From assembly GCA_964504195.1 (NCBI GenBank), contig CAZDDI010000085.1, positions 1 to 15,548 on the forward strand: a stretch of DNA of 15,548 nucleotides, read 5' to 3'. Both the position numbers and the translations under genes were made by a program. Of the stretch, positions 1 through 6,754 are shown piece by piece. Origin of the DNA: CAZDDI01 sp964504195 (GTDB lineage Bacteria > Chloroflexota > Anaerolineae > B4-G1 > SLSP01). Each line of letters starts with the position of its first letter. Position 1 is the first letter of the stretch. A model generated the notes under the pieces. The model saw only the letters and a program-made list of their open reading frames with translations, made no database searches and was not told where the DNA came from.

Positions 1-70
1 GGAAAGGGGGCAGGGGGATAGGGGGAAAACTCCCCAATAATTTGTCCTATACCCTTAGCACAATTCGCGC

Positions 71-99
71 TTGACTTTTCTCGTATTTTAACCTACAAT
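71..99 (+). promoter_or_regulatory. Sigma-70-like promoter of the small membrane protein gene
   Basis: TTGACT (71-76) and TACAAT (94-99) are separated by exactly 17 nt, each matching 5 of 6 consensus bases. Transcription would begin near position 106 and give a leader of about 67 nt. A second TTGACT lies at 117-122, but its possible -10 (TCTATT, 140-145) is poor, so a tandem promoter is only a weak possibility. Confidence 0.7.
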
Positions 100-152
100 A
101 AAGGGGCTTGCGAGGTTTGACTGTTCTTTTTCTCAACAATCTATTTCACAGT

Positions 153-163
153 AAGGAAAGGAG
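153..163 (+). promoter_or_regulatory. Ribosome binding site fixing the start of the DUF4870-like gene
   Basis: AAGGAAAGGAG lies 9 nt upstream of the ATG at 173. It contains a strong Shine-Dalgarno core and settles the start codon. Confidence 0.7.
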
Positions 164-172
164 TCTCAAAGT

Positions 173-502
173 ATGGATATGCAACCTGGAATGGTGGACG
201 ATGTAACTAGTGATGACAAGCTGTGGGCGCTGCTGGCCTGGATCTTCGCGCCGCTGGTGTCAATCATTATTTTACTCATGGAAGACAAGAAAAATCGCCC
301 CTTCCTCAAGTACAATGCTATGCAGTCCTTGATTGTCGGCGCGCTCGTCATCATCTTGTCCACTGTCACTGCTGGCTTTGGCTGTTTGGTGCTCTGGATT
401 GTCTGGTTCTACCAGATTTACCTGGGCTATCAGTCTTACAACGGCAAGTGGGTCACGGTTCCCGTTGTAACCGATTTCGCCAAGAAGCAGGGCTGGATTT
501 AA
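173..502 (+). CDS. Small DUF4870/Tic20-like membrane protein
   Basis: A 109-residue integral membrane protein of unknown function. Three hydrophobic segments are visible (about residues 17-36, 50-66 and 68-86). Between the first two is a charged loop (EDKKNRPFLKYNAMQSL) that resembles the conserved amphipathic 'xxFxxxNAxQSL' element of the DUF4870/Tic20-like family. The protein ends in a soluble tail (VPVVTDFAKKQGWI). Its length is usual for this family. The start is supported by a strong ribosome binding site, and the gene stands alone: a good promoter in front and an intrinsic terminator directly behind make it a monocistronic unit. Family members are common small membrane proteins without an agreed biochemical role. 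The assignment rests on pattern recognition, and no function is claimed beyond membrane location. Confidence 0.8.
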   Translation: MDMQPGMVDDVTSDDKLWALLAWIFAPLVSIIILLMEDKKNRPFLKYNAMQSLIVGALVIILSTVTAGFGCLVLWIVWFYQIYLGYQSYNGKWVTVPVVTDFAKKQGWI

Positions 503-518
503 GCTTCTCGCGTTTACC

Positions 519-555
519 AAAGGCGGCTTCCTGAAAGGGAAGCCGCCTTTTTTTT
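519..555 (+). terminator. Strong intrinsic terminator
   Basis: A perfect 13-bp GC-rich stem (519-531 paired with 538-550), a 6-nt loop (TGAAAG) and an uninterrupted run of eight T (548-555). It ends the transcript of the small membrane protein gene 17 nt after its stop. Its T-tract overlaps the -35 region of the recJ promoter. Confidence 0.93.
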
Positions 556-581
556 GACCCTCTTTCTCCCTGTGGTATACT
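554..581 (+). promoter_or_regulatory. Extended -10 promoter for recJ
   Basis: TTGACC (554-559), a 16-nt spacer, then TATACT (576-581) preceded by TGG (573-575), which is the TGn extended -10 element. The -35 hexamer begins inside the T-tract of the preceding terminator, so the two signals share bases. This predicts a recJ leader of roughly 65-70 nt. Confidence 0.65.
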
Positions 582-590
582 TACTGAGAG

Positions 591-623
591 TGAAACGTAA
601 TTCTCTTCACGCATTACGTTTCA
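591..623 (+). repeat. Inverted repeat in the recJ 5' leader
   Basis: TGAAACGTAAT (591-601) and ATTACGTTTCA (613-623) form a perfect 11-bp inverted repeat around an 11-nt loop, ending 31 nt before the recJ ATG. The right half contains CACGCATTACG, the unit found in the heptamer arrays elsewhere in the window. The hairpin therefore looks repeat-derived, though it could also act in the transcript. Confidence 0.6.
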
Positions 624-654
624 TGCATCAAAACTCTATGCAGGATATGGATAC

Positions 655-2376
655 ATGATCGAACTCTCTCAGGCAATGCAGTGGCGGATTGCGACCCCCG
701 CGCCCCAGCAATTTATCGAGCGCGCTTCTGACCTCCATCCGGTGGTGGCGCAGGTGTTGTATAATCGTGGGTTGGCAGCTCCCGAAGAGATAGCTGCTTT
801 TTTCAGTGATACGGGTGCATCAGAAAACCCTTTCCTACTGCGGGATATGGACGTCGCTGTAACCTTGATTCGCCGTATTGTCTTGGCGGGCGGTCTAATA
901 GCCGTCTATGGCGATTACGATGTGGACGGTGTGACAGCCACAGCTATCCTGGCCCAAACGCTCAATGCGCTCGGCGCGGAGGTGTGCCCTTACATCCCCG
1001 ACCGTGAGGAGGAAGGCTACGGCCTTAATCCCGAAGCCCTCCGCACATTGGCGGAAGCCGGCGTGCAACTCTTGATTACCGTGGATTGTGGTATCCGCTC
1101 GTTGGATGAAGTTGCACTGGCCCGCTCGTTGGGAATGGCCGTTATCGTTACCGATCATCATCACATTAGCGCGGCTCTCCCCCCTGCCGACGCCGTCATC
1201 AACCCCCGGCGGGAAGATAGCAAATACTCCTTTCGCGAGCTGGCCGGGGCCGGCGTCGCCTTCAAACTGGCGCAGGCGCTCTTGCGTACCAATGCACAGG
1301 TGCCGCTTTCCACGACCCGCCGTGTCTTGCCCGAAAATGATTTACTCGACCTGGCTGCGCTCGGCACAGTGGCTGATATGGTTCCATTACTGGGTGAGAA
1401 TCGTGACCTGGTGCGGCGGGGGCTGGTAGATATCAACGCCGGGCGGCGTCCCGGGGTAGCGGCTCTGATCGAAGTGAGCGGGCAGCAGCTGGGCCAGGTT
1501 ACAGCCATGTTGATCGGATACACGTTGGCGCCGCGTCTTAATGCGGCCGGGCGACTCTCGCACGCCAGCACCGCGCTCGATTTGCTCATGGCTGCCGATA
1601 TGTCCGTCGCGTTGCCGTTGGCACGGGAATTGGACACTTTGAACCGCGAACGTCAGCAGCTCACCGAGCAGGTGCAGATGATGGCCCAGGCCGAAGTGGG
1701 CGATGTCGGCGTGGAACAGCCTTTGCTCTTTGCTGTTTCCTCCACCTTTCCGCCAGGTGTTATTGGGTTGGCAGCGGGGCGCTTGATGGAGCAATTCTAT
1801 CGCCCGGCAATTGTGGTGGAGCAGGGAGAGGAGTTTAGCAAAGGTTCGGCGCGTTCAATCCCAGAATTCCATATCACGGAAGCTTTCGATAGCGTATCCG
1901 AACTGCTGGAGCAGTATGGTGGGCACGCGGCGGCGGCAGGTTTTACTGTGCGTACCGAGCGCCTTCCGGCGCTGCGTGAGCGATTGCTCGCGCTGGCGGC
2001 AGAACGTCTGGGTGATTTGTCTTTATCTCCTGAGATCTACGTTGATGCCGAAACGCCGCTACATACGCTCTCCTGGCAGTTGTGTGAGGCGTTTGAAGCC
2101 TTACAACCCTTTGGGTATGGCAATCTCGCGCCGGTGCTGGTAAGCCGCTACGCGCGTGTCGTCAGTATGCGCCCGGTGGGGGCGGACGGGCGGCATCTTA
2201 AACTTGCGTTGGGCGATGCGAACGGGCGCGTGTGGGATGCCATCGCCTTCCGGCAAGGGCATTGGGTGGGGCGTTTACCCAATACCATTGATGTGGCCTA
2301 CACCTTTGAACGTAACGAGTGGAATGGGAATGTGCGTTTGCAGTTGAACATCAAGGATATTCATGTAAGCCGGTAG
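655..2376 (+). CDS. recJ: Single-stranded-DNA-specific 5'-3' exonuclease RecJ
   Basis: RecJ degrades single-stranded DNA 5' to 3' in recombinational repair (RecF pathway) and mismatch repair, using metal ions held by a DHH phosphoesterase core. The 573 residues are close to the usual bacterial length (577 in E. coli). Visible motifs, in order: motif I YGDYDVDGVTATA (residues 85-97, with Asp87, Asp89 and Asp91), motif II ITVDCGIRS (141-149), the signature motif III TDHHH (166-170), motif IV ALGTVADMVPLLGE (235-248), the APRLNAAGRL segment (292-301), and the DHHA1 motif YGGHAAAAGF (421-430). The C-terminal 120 residues fit the OB-fold domain. The start at 655 has a modest AGGA nine nt upstream; the nearby ATGs at 623, 638 and 647 are out of frame. 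It has its own promoter and an unrelated gene on each side. The assignment is secure. Confidence 0.97.
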   Translation: MIELSQAMQWRIATPAPQQFIERASDLHPVVAQVLYNRGLAAPEEIAAFFSDTGASENPFLLRDMDVAVTLIRRIVLAGGLIAVYGDYDVDGVTATAILAQTLNALGAEVCPYIPDREEEGYGLNPEALRTLAEAGVQLLITVDCGIRSLDEVALARSLGMAVIVTDHHHISAALPPADAVINPRREDSKYSFRELAGAGVAFKLAQALLRTNAQVPLSTTRRVLPENDLLDLAALGTVADMVPLLGENRDLVRRGLVDINAGRRPGVAALIEVSGQQLGQVTAMLIGYTLAPRLNAAGRLSHASTALDLLMAADMSVALPLARELDTLNRERQQLTEQVQMMAQAEVGDVGVEQPLLFAVSSTFPPGVIGLAAGRLMEQFYRPAIVVEQGEEFSKGSARSIPEFHITEAFDSVSELLEQYGGHAAAAGFTVRTERLPALRERLLALAAERLGDLSLSPEIYVDAETPLHTLSWQLCEAFEALQPFGYGNLAPVLVSRYARVVSMRPVGADGRHLKLALGDANGRVWDAIAFRQGHWVGRLPNTIDVAYTFERNEWNGNVRLQLNIKDIHVSR

Positions 2377-2434
2377 ACAGGGGGAGTAGGAGAGAGGCGG
2401 AGCTACATCCTATCAGGAATCACGTTTCACGTAT

Positions 2435-2582
2435 AAAGATTTTTTGTCTACCGTGCATTTTCCAAGCGCATTCAGTTTTAGCCACGAATTAGCACGAATT
2501 TTACGAATTTCTTATTGTTTTCGTGTTAATTTAAGTGAATTCGTGGCAAAAATCTACAAGTGTACGGTAGCAAAAAGATTTT
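2435..2582. repeat. MITE-like nested palindromic repeat
   Basis: The outer arms are imperfect inverted copies: CTACCGTGCA (2448-2457) against TGTACGGTAG (2561-2570), with T-rich and A-rich extensions. Nested inside is a perfect 10-bp inverted repeat, GCCACGAATT (2481-2490) and AATTCGTGGC (2538-2547). ACGAATT occurs three times within 2484-2509. AAAGATTTT flanks both ends (2435-2443 and 2574-2582) and could be a 9-bp target duplication. No coding capacity is seen. It occupies most of the recJ-hutH gap, and the hutH transcript may start inside it. Confidence 0.5.
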
Positions 2583-2618
2583 GAGATTTGCCGATTTGAG
2601 ATTTCCAGAAGAGGTGCT

Positions 2619-4157
2619 ATGCAAACCATAACTATTACCGGTGAGCATTTGACGATGGAAGATGTGGCCGCTGCCGCTTCTGGCGTGCAAGCGATTTTAG
2701 CTCCCTACGCTATTGAGGCGATGGAACGCTCGTGGCGGGGGGTGCAGACCTTGCTCGCGCGGGGCGAGATTGCTTATGGTATCACCACTGGCTTCGGTGC
2801 GTTCAAGGGGCGCATCATCCCGCCCGCTGATGTGGCGGCGCTTCAGCGCAATCTGATCCTTAGCCATGCCGCCGGCGCCGGCGCTGATTTGGATGCAGCC
2901 ACTGTGCGGGCCATCATTGCTGTGCGCGCCAATACGCTGGCGATGGGACATTCCGGCATCCGTCCCCAAACCGTAGCCGCGCTGCTGGAGCTGCTCAATC
3001 GCGGCGTGTTGCCGCGCATCCCGGCTTACGGCTCGTTGGGCGCCAGCGGCGACCTGGCCCCGCTGGCGCATTTGGCCTGCGTCCTCATCGGCGAAGGCGA
3101 AGCGCACTACGCGGGGGAATCGCTCCCCGGCGGTGAAGCGCTGCGCCGCGCCGGACTCGAGCCGGTGGTGTTGGCGGCCAAAGAAGGGCTGGCGCTCATC
3201 AATGGCACCACCGTTACCACAACCATCGGCGCGCTGGCGACGCTGCGGGCGGAGAACCTTATCCGCGCGGCCTACATCGCCGGGGCGCTCTCGCTGGAAG
3301 CCCTGCGCGGCACCCCGGCGGCCTTCGATGCGCGGGTGCATCTCGTCCGCCCACACCCCCGCCAGGTGGACGGCGCCGCGACCATGCGCCGCTTGTTGGA
3401 GGGCAGCACCTTCACGCGCCCGCACGATCCCCGCGATGTGCAGGATGCGTACAGCCTGCGCTGCATCCCACAAGTGCATGGCGCGATTTGCGACACCATT
3501 GCGTATGCGCGCTGGGCGTTGGAAATCGAATTGAACGCCGTTACCGATAACCCGCTAATTTTCTTTGAGCCTAATGGCGATCCCACCGTCATCTCCGGCG
3601 GCAACTTCCACGCGGAGCCGGTGGCGCTGGCGCTGGATTACGTCAAGCTGGGGCTGGTGGAACTGGGCAACATTTCCGAGCGGCGCGTGGCGCGGCTGGT
3701 GGATGAATCGCTCAGCAGCGGTTTGCCGCCGTTCCTCACCCGCTACGGGGGGCTGGAGAGTGGCTTCATGCTGGCGCAATACACGGCGGCGGCGCTCGCT
3801 TCCGAAAACAAAGTGCTGGCGCATCCTTCTTCGGCGGATACCATTCCCACCTCAGCCAATACTGAGGATCATGTGAGCATGGGCACGAACGCTGCACATC
3901 ATACGGTGAAAGTCCTCGATAATGTCGAGACTATTGTGGGCATCGAGCTGTTGGCGGCGGCGCAGGGGATTCAGTTCCGCCGGGAGCAGCTGGGCGCGGG
4001 CGCGCAACAGGGCCGTGGGACGGCGGCAGCCCTGGCGGCCTTGCGCGAGCGCGTTGCCTTCCTAGAGCACGATGCGCCGCTCTCCCCGCTGATCGAGCAG
4101 GCGCGGCAGCTGGTCGCCAGCGGCGACCTGGTGCGCGCGGTAGACGCGGTGTTGTAG
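2619..4157 (+). CDS. hutH: Histidine ammonia-lyase (histidase)
   Basis: HutH removes ammonia from L-histidine to give trans-urocanate, the first step of histidine degradation, in the cytoplasm as a homotetramer. The catalytic MIO electrophile forms from the Ala-Ser-Gly at residues 142-144 within GSLGASGDLAPLAH. Key residues fall at the same numbers as in Pseudomonas putida histidase: Tyr53 (in IAYGITTGFG), His83 (in LSHAAG), Ser143 and Asn195 (in INGTT). The QDAYSLR block (275-281), GGNFHAEP (327-334) and the glutamate of TEDHVSMG (415-422, Glu416) are also present. His83 in LSHAAG favours histidine over phenylalanine or tyrosine as substrate. The 512 residues match the family. A GAGG ribosome site lies close upstream. 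The SDR gene starts 7 nt after the stop. No hutU, hutI or hutG is present in the window. Confidence 0.95.
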   Translation: MQTITITGEHLTMEDVAAAASGVQAILAPYAIEAMERSWRGVQTLLARGEIAYGITTGFGAFKGRIIPPADVAALQRNLILSHAAGAGADLDAATVRAIIAVRANTLAMGHSGIRPQTVAALLELLNRGVLPRIPAYGSLGASGDLAPLAHLACVLIGEGEAHYAGESLPGGEALRRAGLEPVVLAAKEGLALINGTTVTTTIGALATLRAENLIRAAYIAGALSLEALRGTPAAFDARVHLVRPHPRQVDGAATMRRLLEGSTFTRPHDPRDVQDAYSLRCIPQVHGAICDTIAYARWALEIELNAVTDNPLIFFEPNGDPTVISGGNFHAEPVALALDYVKLGLVELGNISERRVARLVDESLSSGLPPFLTRYGGLESGFMLAQYTAAALASENKVLAHPSSADTIPTSANTEDHVSMGTNAAHHTVKVLDNVETIVGIELLAAAQGIQFRREQLGAGAQQGRGTAAALAALRERVAFLEHDAPLSPLIEQARQLVASGDLVRAVDAVL

Positions 4158-4164
4158 GCGGGCG

Positions 4165-5160
4165 ATGCGAGTCTTAGTCACAGGCGCGACTGGCTGCGTG
4201 GGTGCGAACATCGTGGAGGCGCTGCTGGCGCGAGGGCATCGCGTGGTGGCCTTGCGCCGCGCCACCTCGCGGCTGGATGCGCTCGCCGGGTTACAGCCCG
4301 ATTTTGCCATCGGCGATGTGACCGAATACGATTCGCTGCTCGAAGCGGCCTCTGGCTGCGATTGGATTTTCCACGCGGCGGCCATCTCGCAGTATTGGCG
4401 GAACAAGCCCGATCTGATCTATCACGTCAACGTGGAAGGGACGCGCAATGTGCTGCGGGCGGCGCAAGCCTGCGGCGCGCAGCGGGTGATCTTCACCAGC
4501 TCGGTGGCGGTATTGGGCGTGCCCACGCAGTCCGGTCAGCGGCTCGATGAGACGGCGAGATTTAACTTGCCGCCGCATCGCTTCCCCTACGGCCACAGCA
4601 AAGTGTTGGCTGAAGAAGCCGTGCAGCAATCTGTCGCCGCCGGGTTGGATGTAGTCATCGTCAACCCCGTCTCGGTCATCGGGCAGCGCGATGTGTATTT
4701 TGTGGGGGGCGAGATTTTGCGCGCGGCGCAGCGTGGCCTGAACGTGGTCGCGCCGCCGGGCGGGATGGGGCTAGCTGGGGCGCGGGCGGTGGGTGCGGGG
4801 CATGTCCTCGCTGCCGAGCGTGGCGTGACCGGCGAGCGGTACATTCTCAATGGCGAGAACCTCTCGCACCGCGCGTTGATGCGTCTGGTGGCGGAGGTGG
4901 TGGGCGTCGCGCCGCCGCGTTTTGCCATGCCCCGTGCCGTGATTGGCCCGCTCGCGCTGCTGCTGGATGCGTGGCGGCTGCTGCCCCTCGCGCCCCCGCC
5001 GCTGGAGGGGAATCAGCTGCGCCTGAGCGCCCGCGAGATGTACTTTGACGGCAGCAAAGCGCACCGCGAGCTGGGTTTTCCGCTCGTCACAGCGCGTGAG
5101 GCGGTGCAGGAGGCGTGGGACTGGTATCAAGCACAGGGAGACGTAAAACGTCAAGCGTGA
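4165..5160 (+). CDS. NAD(P)-dependent extended SDR (dihydroflavonol-reductase/epimerase-like)
   Basis: A 331-residue Rossmann-fold oxidoreductase of the extended short-chain dehydrogenase family. The N-terminal GATGCVG (residues 7-13) binds the dinucleotide. FHAAA (69-73) and FTSS (110-113) are the usual core strands, and Tyr142/Lys146 in PYGHSK form the catalytic YxxxK pair. The whole resembles the dihydroflavonol-4-reductase/HpnA-like branch, ending in the GERYILNGEN and late W-x-W/Y elements. One oddity is that the segment after the GG loop, which in relatives usually reads like 'FVxVxDVAxGH', is here LAGARAVGAGH and lacks the aspartate. The gene starts 7 nt after hutH with a weak GGCGGG site and is almost certainly cotranscribed. 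The substrate cannot be deduced; sugar, steroid, flavonoid-like or terpenoid substrates all remain possible. Confidence 0.88.
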   Translation: MRVLVTGATGCVGANIVEALLARGHRVVALRRATSRLDALAGLQPDFAIGDVTEYDSLLEAASGCDWIFHAAAISQYWRNKPDLIYHVNVEGTRNVLRAAQACGAQRVIFTSSVAVLGVPTQSGQRLDETARFNLPPHRFPYGHSKVLAEEAVQQSVAAGLDVVIVNPVSVIGQRDVYFVGGEILRAAQRGLNVVAPPGGMGLAGARAVGAGHVLAAERGVTGERYILNGENLSHRALMRLVAEVVGVAPPRFAMPRAVIGPLALLLDAWRLLPLAPPPLEGNQLRLSAREMYFDGSKAHRELGFPLVTAREAVQEAWDWYQAQGDVKRQA

Positions 5161-5171
5161 CTAAAAAATTT

Positions 5172-5206
5172 TTACGCATTACGCATTACGCATTACGTTT
5201 TACGCC
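5172..5206 (+). repeat. Heptamer tandem repeat (TTACGCA) array, intergenic copy
   Basis: TTACGCA is repeated three times and followed by TTACG (5172-5197), then a degenerate TTTTACGCC tail. It fills most of the 88-nt gap between the SDR and TPR genes. The same unit on the same strand appears twice inside the YfhO-family gene downstream. Confidence 0.85.
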
Positions 5207-5248
5207 TTTTAGATTGTTATCGCATAAGGTAATTTTTCAGGAACCAAT

Positions 5249-6754
5249 ATGTATCTCAAAGACTATCGCCGTCGGCGTCGCAGCTCTCCGTTGTTGCGCT
5301 GGTTGTTCATGCTCGTGTTAATTGTAGCGGGCGGGACTTTCATTTACTTGAACTGGGACATTCCCGGCGGTGGATCATTGCCATTGGCAAACACACCCAC
5401 GCCGCTGCCTACGCCTACCCGTTCAGCTATGTCTTTTCAGGCGGAAGGGGACGCGCTTTACCGCGAGGGTTTATTGACCGGTTCGGTGGAAGCTCACGCC
5501 CGCGCCTTGGATATGGAACCGGAGCATATCGAGATGTATGTCAATATGACCCGGTTGTTGGTGTGGCGCGGTCGCCCAGAACGCGGTTTGGAAATGGCGC
5601 GCATGGCGTTGTTGATCGAGCCGGACAATCCGCAAGCCCTCACGATGTTGTGCATGGCTTATGATTGGTTGGGAGTGACTGCGGAGGCTGTTCGCGCTTG
5701 TGAGCGCGCGATCAGCCTGGATCCTACCCATGCCGATGCGTACTCGTATCTGGCTGAGGCGTACATGGACGCCGGGCGCTGGTTCGACGCCAATGATGCC
5801 ATCCGTACCGCGCTGGAGCTCGATATCAACAGCGTGGATGTGCTGCGCAATTATGGCTACATCCTGGAGATGCAGGGAAACTATTCTGGCGCGATTCAGG
5901 CTTACAAGGATGCCCTGGCGCGGCATGAGATGGGGCATTTGCACATGGCAATTGGCCGCAATGCACAAGTGTTGGGAAACTCTACTTTGGCGCAAGAGAG
6001 CTTCGCCGCAGCGGTTGAGGCTGATCCGCAGAGTGCGGCGGCAGCAGATTTGCTGGCCTGGTATCAACTGTTGCAAGGCGATTACGGTCCTGCGCAGCGC
6101 AATTTCGAGCAAGCTTTGGAACTCGACCCCACCTACTACCGCTCGCACGGGCGATTGGCGACATTGTATTTCCAACGGCGCAATTACGAAGATGCCATTC
6201 CTGCCTATCGTAATGCCATCCGTTATGCCGATGCCGAAGCACGTCGCCGGGTAGTTTATTTCATTGTAACGCTGGAACCAACGGGCGCGCTAGAGGCTGC
6301 GCCAACTGGCCCAGAGGTGCTGCGCGTTGAATTTGTACATCCTTATGATCCGGAAGGCCCGCTGCGGGGTTTGGTCGTAGGCGGTGCGGATTATCCGGCT
6401 GTGCAAGGCTCGATGCGATTGGATGTACTCTCCGGGCGTTACAATCTGCGTTTGCAGGGTTTGCCACCCGCGCCGTTCGGTCAGAGCTACATCGGGTGGT
6501 TCACGCCCTTGCAAAGCCCAGAACGGTCGCGCGTGTACACCCCACCGCTAATCCCGCTGGCCGACGGCAGCCTATCGCTTGATGGTACCACTGGGGCCGT
6601 GCGCCGTGCTCCCATCGAGTATTATTATACGCTGGCTCTGTGCCACTATTTCCTCGATCAATGCTCGGAAGCTCTCCCTTACATCGAAATTGCTCTGCGC
6701 ATTGATCCCGAAGATGCCAATGCTCTTCAAACGCGTCGCCTTTGCAATCCGTAG
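5249..6754 (+). CDS. Membrane-anchored tetratricopeptide repeat protein
   Basis: A 501-residue protein with a very basic N-terminus (KDYRRRRRSS), one hydrophobic segment (about residues 15-35) that should act as a signal anchor, and a Pro/Thr-rich linker (TPTPLPTPTRS, 50-59). About eight TPR units follow between residues 64 and 325, with clear repeat endings such as AISLDPTHADAY and ALELDPTYYRSH. A C-terminal region (about 355-450) looks beta-rich and non-repetitive. It is followed by one last TPR-like helix pair (456-490). By analogy the protein is exported and tethered, with the TPR superhelix as a protein-binding scaffold; no partner is visible. The start has AGGA at 5239-5242, 6 nt before the ATG. 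The next gene begins inside its last 12 codons, suggesting coexpression with the YfhO-like protein. Confidence 0.85.
   Translation: MYLKDYRRRRRSSPLLRWLFMLVLIVAGGTFIYLNWDIPGGGSLPLANTPTPLPTPTRSAMSFQAEGDALYREGLLTGSVEAHARALDMEPEHIEMYVNMTRLLVWRGRPERGLEMARMALLIEPDNPQALTMLCMAYDWLGVTAEAVRACERAISLDPTHADAYSYLAEAYMDAGRWFDANDAIRTALELDINSVDVLRNYGYILEMQGNYSGAIQAYKDALARHEMGHLHMAIGRNAQVLGNSTLAQESFAAAVEADPQSAAAADLLAWYQLLQGDYGPAQRNFEQALELDPTYYRSHGRLATLYFQRRNYEDAIPAYRNAIRYADAEARRRVVYFIVTLEPTGALEAAPTGPEVLRVEFVHPYDPEGPLRGLVVGGADYPAVQGSMRLDVLSGRYNLRLQGLPPAPFGQSYIGWFTPLQSPERSRVYTPPLIPLADGSLSLDGTTGAVRRAPIEYYYTLALCHYFLDQCSEALPYIEIALRIDPEDANALQTRRLCNP

Noticed and set aside
2619..4157. Phenylalanine or tyrosine ammonia-lyase instead of histidase
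   Set aside because: The LSHAAG motif with His83 and the exact numbering of Tyr53, Ser143 and Asn195 match histidase.
6579..6719. Longer N-terminus for the YfhO-like protein
   Set aside because: It would overlap the TPR gene by 176 nt. The added residues are not membrane-like, and family homology begins near the start at 6720.
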